Shown here piece after piece: positions 56,484 through 64,000 of a stretch of DNA of 64,000 bases; positions within the stretch are counted from its first letter, which is position 1; each line of letters begins with the position of its first letter. This DNA is from Riptortus pedestris (lineage: Eukaryota; Arthropoda; Insecta; Hemiptera; Alydidae), in assembly GCA_019009955.1 (NCBI GenBank), contig CM032233.1, forward strand, positions 93,410,501-93,474,500, given 5' to 3'. A program made the translations under genes and the position numbers. The notes beneath the pieces are model-generated. The model did not search any database. It was not told the DNA's origin and worked only from the letters and a program-made list of their open reading frames with translations.

Positions 56484-56840
56484 TTTGTTAAGTAACAATG
56501 TTTGATCCCACTCAAGATAATGGAGATTAAATTATGTTTTAAATATTTTCCTAGTCCTCCTCGTCTCCTTTCAGCCATTAATGAACATGATCTTAAGTTT
56601 AACATAAAATACCAACTTTTATAATAGTCAATTAACATTCAACAATTGTCTTGTAGCATTTATTTGAAACTTGACTATCAAGTGAGTTAATTGTTTTGTT
56701 TTTTTCTTTTGTTTTCAGCCTTTAGTAAACCCCTGATTATACTCATATTATATAAACAATAAACCAATAAATCAAAAAATGCCTTATTCTAACATTGACT
56801 ATGATGAATTGTTTTCATCAGACATTACTATGAGAGAGAG

Positions 56841-57866
56841 ATTAAAGCCCAATTTGATGACATCCATTAATATTTTACATACTAGTACTTATAATTTTAA
56901 TTTGATCAATTCCATATTTTATATTTACCTTTTTCAAGCAAAATTATAGATTATATTTGGTATTGGACAAAATCTGATCAGGAGAGGTGGGACCGGTGGT
57001 TTTATTCTTCAAATTCAAAAATGTAATATAACCAAATATATTAACAATGTAATTTATTACAATAGTTGTTGTAGTAATTGAGTATTTTTTTTATGCCAAG
57101 ATTGAATTTAACTCTTGCTTACATATCCTTTTAATTATAGGACAAAATATATTCAAATGTAATTTTCCCTTACTAAAAAAAATGGCACTAACGGAGATCT
57201 TGAAATTATTAAATAATTTTTTGCAATTTTAATCAAACTCCTGTAACATTACTGTAACAGATTTAAATTTTAAACAGCTTCAAATTATAAATGGTATAAA
57301 GGTTCATATTTTATTTGACTTGGGTTCAGATACTGTTTAAATGTTGAGGGGATTGGTTTTATATACCTAATCTTTGAATATTATGGCTCAGGATAGTGTT
57401 TTAACAACAAGTATACAAGAAGTCAATCATGTTTTTACTTTCTCAAATATCATTGATTTTAATCAAGTGTACAACTACACACAGACTGAGACTTAAAATT
57501 AAATCATAACATTAAAGCTAAAGTTTGAGAGAATTAATAAATCAGTGATCAGAACATAAGATAAAAGTGAGGGAGGAGGGGGGGGGGGGTAAACACAAGA
57601 ATTAATAAATTTCCAGTATGATGTATTTAAGTCACATAGGGGTCAAATTTAAAATAAGACATATAATTTTTCAGTTCATTAAATTGTCATTTATCCACTT
57701 AAAAGATTTGCATTGCTCAAAATACTATTTTAAGGAGGCAAATAAAAATATTTGTTTGCCTCTCAGCCCATGGTCTAAGGGATCAAATACAGATACGTAT
57801 AGTTGGAAATAAATGAAGTGTAAAAATGTTTTAAGAAGTTTTATGATGTATTTTAGCCCATTTGAT
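56841..57866. other. Unit spacer, no gene seen
   Basis: AT-rich. Contains a G-rich run near 57581 and the upstream unit segment TTTGTTTGCCTCTCAGCCC near 57752. The short frame at 57618-57812 is a read-through of that repeat. Confidence 0.4.
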
Positions 57867-58164
57867 TAAAGAAACATTGTTTTTGTGAGTGCGCAATATT
57901 GTTTGAAATGAATCAACTTTTTATTTAGAATACAAAATATCTGAGAAAATGAATGAATAAAGGTTACATTATTTTCCAGGTTTGAAATATGATACCGAAA
58001 GGAACCGGTCCTATCAAAGGGTAATTTGTACAATCAACAATCATGTTCCTCAGAGCTTATAGGACTCCCATTTTCAATGAGAGCATTATTAGTCTTTATT
58101 AACTATGACTCAGCACATTATTATATTTGTAAGCATTCTTTGTTTATTTCCAACAATCTGAACT

Positions 58165-58179
58165 GTGGGAACTTCCCAC
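58165..58179 (+). promoter_or_regulatory. GTGGGAACTTCCCAC palindrome, CDS-less unit (U3')
   Basis: Perfect 15-bp palindrome, with an ATGACTCAGCA motif about 60 bp upstream. Confidence 0.4.
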
Positions 58180-58243
58180 ACTCTCCCCCCTCCCTCACCA
58201 CAAAGCAGAAGTAATGGCACCCCCCCCCCCAACACACAGATAT
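58180..58243 (+). pseudogene. PHD unit with coding region deleted (ghost B)
   Basis: CCCTCCCTCACC is joined to ACAAAGCAGAAGTAATGGC exactly as at 11.5 kb, so one deletion was later duplicated. The GTAAGT donor remains at 58244 but the acceptor exon is gone. Confidence 0.7.
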
Positions 58244-59371
58244 GTAAGTTAAATTTGTATATATTTTTTACTATTTATTATTTCTAATTTACAGTTTTTT
58301 CTCTTTATACAAATATCAATTATTTAAAGTATTTCCAAACATTTCTCTGAAATATTAAATAAAAGAACTCCTTTCTTACTCATGCCATGACATACATATT
58401 TGATAGTGAATATTTTAAAGAATACAACAGCTTCTTGTTAAATGAATATTTTATTTTAAATGCTATGTGCTTAAATGTCGTAAAAATCAGGAGTTGTCAG
58501 CCCTTTACAACTATGAGGATATCATAAAATTCATAAAAATTGGCAGACTTCATTGGCTGGGCTTCAAAATTAAAACAAAAAAATATTGCTTTCTCAAAGC
58601 ATAGGATGTATAATATTTGCAAAAGACTTTTCAAATTTGAATGGAATTGTCATTTTGTTCCACAGTGAACCCATTTCACTAGTTCAGGTATGCCATACGT
58701 TTGTATATATGTACCTCTGTACATATCTCAGAAACGACCCACCTATATTGAAATTTCTTATTCACAATTGTACAAACACCTAGTTTTCTACTTCCTCATT
58801 TGTTTGTAATAGATTAAGGGGGTAGGAGGGCTATAGAAAGAGGAAAGATAAATTTCTCTTCATTTATTAGGGATACAGATGATTTGTATATGTTCTTTCT
58901 TGAATATCATAAAGAGATCTAGAAATTATAATCTATGACACTTTTTTATGCCATGAATAGAAATCTGAATATTTTATGTCAAATATGCTAATTTGAAATG
59001 AAGTGTTGCAAAACAGTACACTGAGTACAAAGCGTTCATTAGGCTACCACATCTCATAATTTTTTTTTTTTTTAATTTCTTAATTCAGTAATTCAATTAC
59101 ATACTTCCATTATTGATAGCCATTATTGCTAATCAAGCACTGAGTGAACTATAAAGATATCCTATAATCTGGAATGAGAATCATTTTATAATTTGGAAAA
59201 AAAAGATTAATTTAAAACATTCTCAGTTATTTTCAACATATCTAAATAGGATTTTTCCTTTGTCCTTTTAATTTTTGAACAAGAATATGTCTTTTTAGTG
59301 ACAAGCAATAGTCAGCAATTATTTCATTTTCGTTCAAGTCAATATACATGGCAGAAATATTCCCAATGTTA

Positions 59372-59630
59372 GTATTGTCAACTCAAAACTCAAAACTGTC
59401 GGTAGATTCAATTATTAATCGTATCATTTCATCATAGAAGCCTAATCATCAAGTACACGTGCAAGTGCTTTTAGTGTGAAAGCACCATTCTCAAGCCTGC
59501 TGATAGTTGAATTTCAACTAATGACAGGCTTGAGGGTGGTCCCATCTCACTCAAAGGACTTGCACTTTGTACGCAAGGATTAGCATGTAATAATGGCATC
59601 TACCGACAGGTTTTACAATTGTATTATATA
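59372..59630. repeat. Foldback hairpin element (U3')
   Basis: Same hairpin as 13307-13552 with a small AACTCAAAACTC tandem duplication near the left end. Confidence 0.75.
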
Positions 59631-60296
59631 TACTGGCAGAACGAACCCACTACTTGATATGCCATTCCCTATGTTCATTGCTGGCTACAATGGGGTAGTT
59701 AGGAAAGAAACCCAGGAGTCGGTCTAAAAAATAAGCATTGAGGTGAGGTACTTTTTACTTTCATAAATTAAGCAGGTTTCTCAACTGCTAGAATGACACA
59801 CTGAATGAATAATTTCAAATTCTATTTTATATTTCTCTCTCAATAGGACACCTATATAAACGAGGCTGATAATTTAAGCTTGATGTGAGTTGGTTAGCGA
59901 TACATTATGTTTAGTGAAAGTTGCAACAATAAGATGAGGGGCAACTGAGAATAAGAAAATGCAGATACCTTGAAAAACATTACATTTATTGAAATACGTA
60001 TTGAACTACAATTATAGTACATTACTTTATTAGCAAATTAAGCTCCAAAAATATTTCATGCCAGCACAACATAACAGATATACTTGATTTTTTTATTTTA
60101 CACTATCTCTAAATACCCACTCCTTAACCAATTTCAGTAATAATTGAACATAAATGGTTAAATATCAAGTATTGTAATTAATATTTTAAACAGCTTCGAA
60201 TTATAAATGGTATAGATGTTCATTTTTTAATCGGCTGGGGTCAGATACTGTTTAAATGGTGAAAGGATTAGTTTCACATCCCAAATTTTCTGACTA

Positions 60297-61060
60297 GTCT
60301 TATTGGCCTTGAAACTGATTCGTCAATAGCTGCTGGTATTATTTGTATCTCCTTTTTTAGCAAGAGGAATATTATGGATTTTTTGAAAGAATCTGGAATA
60401 TATCTTATGTCATAAATGTAATTAAAAATTACTAAATTTCAAAATTCTAAAAATGTTTCGGGACAGTTTTTATGAAATTCTGCAGGGATTCTATCAAAAC
60501 TCGGTGCCTTCCTACTCCTAACCTTGCATAATACTGAGCTCAGTTCACTACAATCAAAGGGAGCGTCTAAAGTTGTATTATGAATGGTAGTGCATAAATG
60601 AGAGGGCTAGATTTTATTTCTGGGTTTAATAACTCACTAATGTAATTTCTCCATTCATCTCCTGTTATAACTCCAATAGTTTGACTGCATTTTTTTCTAA
60701 ACAATTTAATTAAGTCCCAGAAATTCTTCGCATCCTTTACATTTAAAATTTCTCAGTGATGAATCTCCCTACAGTACTCTTTTAGCAGATTTCCCTTTCT
60801 TTTTAAACACAACTTCTATATTCAATTGTCTTATTTCCCATCCAAGAAGCATCTTTAATTAAACTTGTGATTTTATTTATATAATCCTGTGTATTACTGT
60901 ATTTCAGACAAAAATACTCCATCTTATTTCCTATTTTAGCCCTAAAATATTTCTCTTTTACTAATTTTTAGCTTTAGTGATACAGTTATATATGATCAGA
61001 ATAACTATAAGGCAGTATCGAAAAATTATTTATCAAGTGTAGCAATTCGAGAGACACACA
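60297..61060 (-). pseudogene. LINE fragment: RT fingers and linker to the endonuclease
   Basis: On the minus strand: LPYSYSDH-type endonuclease end and a KYFRAKIGNKMEY..LKYSNTQDYI linker (60830-61060); then CSELSSVLCKVRSRKAPSFD and RIPAEFHKNCPETFLEF, followed by YIPDSFKKSIIFLLLKK (60300-60560). Frameshifts are present and the later RT boxes are missing. A related minus-strand endonuclease piece is at 62960-63650, on the far side of the inserted unit, so a single LINE may have been split. Confidence 0.65.
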
Positions 61061-61064
61061 ACAG

Positions 61065-61232
61065 ATTAAGTCATGGGTTCCATTCCTTTGAGGGCAATAG
61101 AAATTTATTTAGTGAAAACAAGCTACATAAAATCCTTCATCCCATTATGGCTAGAACATGGTCTCCAGTAGATAGCCCATCATGATTAGCCTCAGTAGCT
61201 CAAAGTGAACATTAATAAATAACGTAACATAA
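61065..61232 (+). repeat. SINE copy (pairs with 31075-31236)
   Basis: GGGTTCCATTCCTTTGAGGG then ATCCTTCATCCCATTATGG, with the duplicated U4 flank following. Confidence 0.6.
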
Positions 61233-61285
61233 CAAACTAGTATTTTTTAAATAAATTCTTTTTTAAATAAAGTAAGAATGAGAAC

Positions 61286-61683
61286 CTTATACAAAATAAA
61301 AGTGTTACAGTTATCTACCCTAAATTATCAATATATTGGATTCACTATGACATTTCAGCAATATCCATCTTCAGATGAATCTTTATTAGAATTATAAAAT
61401 ATTAATAGTCCATATGAGAAGCTTGACCAGCTCAATATCACTTAAAAATACTTTTAAAAAATGTCAAATTTTTTAACTCCTTAATATAGTGCTTAAATGG
61501 ACATGTATAGATGTTCTTTATTAATATTTTATGATTCTTATCTTTACTTGAAGTTGATCAATATAGGCTGAAACATCATAGTGAAATAAATTTGTTGATA
61601 ATTATAGGTGGATAGCTGTAGACACTTTTATTTCCTATACGTATTTCATTTACCCCAAAAATTGAAAAACTGAAATTAACAAT
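61286..61683. mobile_element. Inverted-repeat element, Penelope-like candidate (U4')
   Basis: Bounded by AGAATGAGAAC at 61275-61285 and 61684-61694, matching the copy at 31301-31743 but about 45 bp shorter. Confidence 0.6.
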
Positions 61684-62101
61684 AGAATGAGAACTGATTT
61701 TGGAAATGCTAATTCATAAAACTGACTCCAAATTGTATTATCATGATGTATTTAAGTCACAGAGGGATCAAATTTTAAAACAAATCACACAATTTTTCAC
61801 TTCATTAAACTGTCATTTATGCTCTCACAAGATTTGCATTAGAATACAAAATATCTGAAAAATGAATATACAAGGATTAGAATTTTTTCTTGGTTTGAAA
61901 TATAATACTGAAGGGAGCCAGAAATATAAAGGTTTGTGCAAATGAACAAAGCCAGTTGATTATCATAGGTAAACAATCATAGGCGTGAGAACTGATGGGA
62001 CTCTAAATCTCAATGAGGGCAGTATCAGTCTTTTATTAACTATGACTTAGCATTTTATTAAATTTATAAGCATTCATTGTTTATTATTAACAATCTGAAC
62101 T

Positions 62102-62114
62102 GTGGGAACTTCCC
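62102..62114 (+). promoter_or_regulatory. GTGGGAACTTCCC motif, truncated unit
   Basis: Eroded on the right (CCCGTGG), as in the paired copy at 32151. Confidence 0.35.
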
Positions 62115-62205
62115 GTGGTCTGCCCTCTCCCTCACCCCAAATCCGTAACTGGCCAGATACTTGCCTGCCTGTAATGAGCACACATCGCTTGTCGATTTAT
62201 CAGAA

Positions 62206-62292
62206 ATGCCTTTTCACAGATCACCATCTTTTTTTTTATGTTGTCCATTATGCTCCTTGGATAACGAAATTGGGGTTGAACTGCACCAGTGA
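62206..62292 (+). pseudogene. PHD-finger gene truncated by a piggyBac remnant
   Basis: From the conserved ATG the frame reads MPFHRSPSFFLCCPLC and follows the 32.3-kb copy to GVEL (28 codons), then stops. Sequence identity with the paralogue ends at about 62284, after the first ligand pair, where piggyBac sequence begins. It cannot form a finger. Confidence 0.75.
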
Positions 62293-62909
62293 TCCAGATA
62301 TTCTTTTTCAATGGTTTGCGAGAAGTTTCATCGGGTGAGGAGTCTGAGGTGGAAGATCTACCAACAAATTTGAAGCAACGAGCGAAGGAACTCTTGAACT
62401 TGCCAGGAGAACATACCCAACCCATTATAACCCCAAAAGACACTATAAGAAGATGCAATTTCTGTGAAGGACCGGCAAAGAAAAAGAAAACATCCAGAAA
62501 CATGTGTGCAAAATGTAAAAAAATTATATGTAAATATCATATGTGGCAAATTTGTCCTGACTGTTTATAAAAGCTGCTGTATATGTATTTACTATATTTT
62601 GTACATAGTATTTTATTTTCCATTAATTAGTTTTAATAAAATAAAGTTCCATTACGTTTTTTTGCTTATAGAAAGTATATTAATGTGTTTTCATTAAAAA
62701 AAAAAAAAAAAATGATATTCACTTCAATAAAAACTGATTTCGATTTGTTCACCGATATAATTGCTTAAAAAATGTATAAATTAAATTATTTTATAATAAA
62801 AATTCATTACATTTGATTTTTTTCTTATGTAAATCATTTTTAATTAATGGCTACACCTGTAGCCAACGCGCCCAAGTGTGTCATTAACTAGGACACGCCT
62901 GTAGGAGGG
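62285..62909 (+). mobile_element. piggyBac 3' terminal fragment
   Basis: Contains the end of a transposase gene, an AATAAA-rich 3' region and a right terminus, GGACACGCCTGTAGGAGGG, that abuts TTAA (62910-62913). A near-palindrome GGCTACACCTGTAGCC lies just inside the end. No TTAA is at the left junction, so the element is 5'-truncated or recombined into the PHD unit. Confidence 0.75.
62300..62570 (+). pseudogene. piggyBac transposase C-terminal Cys-rich domain
   Basis: The frame includes SSGEESEVEDLP, an acidic linker, then TIRRCNFCEGPAKKKKTSRN and MCAKCKKIICKYHMWQICPD-type spacing: paired CxxC motifs with a C-terminal Cys cluster, as in the DNA-binding Cys-rich domain of piggyBac transposases. 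The catalytic domain is absent. No start codon of its own is evident. Confidence 0.75.
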
Positions 62910-62959
62910 TTAAGCACAATTTCTTATATTTGCAATTAGCTTCTGTGTATAACAGTCAC

Positions 62960-63650
62960 ACCCATGCTAAATTGGCTTTTCTAAATAATTTTAAAATATT
63001 AAAGGACTTTGTTATCAAAGCACTCTTATCAATGCACTCTTTGGCATACCATTGACTTTGTTATACATTTTATTGTTATTGTCAATAGTCTTATTTCTCG
63101 TCCAAGAAGCATCGTAAATTAAACTTGTTATTTTATTTATATTTTCCTGTGTATTGCAGTATTTCAGACATCAAGACTCCATCTTATTTTCTAATTTAGC
63201 CCTAAAATATTTCTCATCTTTCTTCTTCCATCTTAACTTTGGAAGTAAAAGCAGAATGCTACCATTTTTAATAGTCTTTAGCTTTAGTGAAACATTTATT
63301 GTCATAGGATCAGAAATAACTATAAGGCAGTAATAAAAAATTATTTATCAAGTGTAGCAGTTCGAGGGACATACAACAGATGTTGTTGACAGAGCAAACA
63401 TTTTCTTTAATAAAGGTGAGCTGACCCTCTCTATCTCCAAGTGTTCTACCGTTCAAAACAATTAAATTGTTGTCATCACATAGGTTTAAAAATGATTCCC
63501 TTTTTTATTTAAAATTAGATCTTTTGATACCCAAAATAGACTCATCTGATAATCTGAGTTTATTAATTATTCTGTGACTGTCAGGCCTAATATTCATGTC
63601 CCTAATTAAAATATATTTAATGTTGGGGTTTATTACTTCTTCAACCTCAT
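62960..63650 (-). pseudogene. LINE endonuclease (EEP) fragment
   Basis: On the minus strand the region at 63300-63490 reads LCDDNNLIVLNGRTLGDREG and QLTFI, characteristic of the apurinic-like endonuclease of non-LTR elements (the NxxxLNGR..D..G..T motif). A linker with KYFRAKLENK-like sequence follows near 63200. Frames are broken. It overlaps in content with the end of 60297-61060. Confidence 0.6.
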
Positions 63651-63669
63651 TAACTTAACATTAATGTAT

Positions 63670-63880
63670 TAGGAGCTCAGGTAAACCATGTGAGCTAAGG
63701 CATGTCTTAATAAACTTGTTAAACCTTGAGTAATGGATCCCATTCCTTTGAGGGCAATAAAAATGTATTTAGTGAAAAACCAATAAATAATATCCTTCAT
63801 TGCATTATGGCTAGAAACTGTGGTAACCAGTAGATAGCCCATCATGATTAGCCACAGTAGCTCAAAGTGAACATTAATGA
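63670..63880 (+). repeat. SINE copy (head and body)
   Basis: GAGCTCAGGTAAACCATGTG head, degenerate B box (GGATCCCATTCC), and body with ATCCTTCATTGCATTATGG. Pairs with 35365-35455. Confidence 0.6.
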
Positions 63881-64000
63881 TATTAATAACTATTTTTTAA
63901 ATATATTCTTTGATAAATATAGTAAGAATGAGAACCTTATTCTTAATCATAAAATATACACAATCCATATGATCAGGGCATGACCAGCACTCATTCAATA
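63881..64000. repeat. Block U5' running off the window end
   Basis: Matches 35456-35590 up to GCATGACCAGCACTCATTC. The paralogue is interrupted by Tc1 just after this point, so the uninterrupted continuation lies beyond the window. Confidence 0.7.

Larger units (their letters stand above)
55310..56840. repeat. Long-inverted-repeat element interrupted by an LTR element
   Basis: The left arm ends at GGGGTTTACTGAAAGCTGAA (about 55410) and the right arm starts at TTTTCAGCCTTTAGTAAACC (about 56712). The LTR retrotransposon splits the core at AGATTTGT|TAAGTAAC. Confidence 0.6.
57867..60288 (+). repeat. Duplicated block U3' (pairs with 11.18-14.22 kb)
   Basis: Holds the CDS-less PHD unit, its flank and the foldback element in the same order as U3. 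The intron, LINE tail and 3' exon were deleted here (junction near 58560), leaving the downstream flank. Confidence 0.85.

Noticed and set aside
62102..62503. Long frames spanning the PHD/piggyBac junction
   Set aside because: They cross a recombination junction out of register with both genes; no conserved motif is produced.

Overview
This is an AT-rich eukaryotic nuclear window, almost certainly from an animal and most likely an arthropod. It has GT-AG intron signals, animal-type transposons (mariner, Tc1, piggyBac, Penelope-like, Jockey-like and RTE-like LINEs, a Polinton-like fragment, a copia-like LTR element) and a tRNA-derived SINE. The one good core promoter has a TATA box, an arthropod-style TCAGT initiator and a correctly spaced DPE-like motif. 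There is no operon structure, rRNA, ordinary tRNA gene or CRISPR array. The species cannot be named from the sequence.

The backbone is a cluster of one repeated gene unit. Each unit has four parts in order: an upstream block carrying a TATAATACC motif; a palindrome around GGGAACTTCCC followed by a CT-rich stretch; a small intronless coding region; and an intron in the 3' untranslated region, with a GTRAGT donor about 25-70 bp after the stop and a conserved CAG|GTCACTT acceptor exon. The product is a 73-90 residue protein holding one PHD-type C4HC3 zinc finger and an acidic tail. Seven copies look intact (4359-4580, 8227-8499, 26284-26556, 32255-32527, 40804-41025, 45587-45859, 49666-49938). 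One minus-strand copy is degenerate (20249-20512), one is truncated by a piggyBac remnant (62206-62292), and two have lost the coding region cleanly (near 11495-11560 and 58180-58243). Further units survive only as fragments, including an inverted block at about 17.4-22.1 kb.

The units occur as colinear duplicated blocks: 2.3-6.4 kb matches 40.1-42.7 kb, 6.65-11.2 matches 48.15-52.6, 11.2-14.2 matches 57.9-60.3, 31.1-32.3 matches 61.1-62.3, and 35.37-35.6 matches 63.77-64.0. The matching blocks are in the same order and orientation, which suggests that an ancestral multi-unit array was itself duplicated.

The rest is mobile DNA at different stages of decay. Because the host units are duplicated, several insertions can be compared with unoccupied paralogous sites inside this window: mariner at 2553-3840, Tc1 at 35598-37090, piggyBac derivatives at 8872-9802 and 50300-51240, a SINE at 46036-46266, and inverted-repeat elements at 31301-31743 and 61286-61683. 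The Tc1 transposase frame is open but has lost its first catalytic aspartate, and the mariner copy has lost its second. A copia-like non-autonomous LTR element at 55526-56483 has apparently identical LTRs and is probably the youngest insertion.
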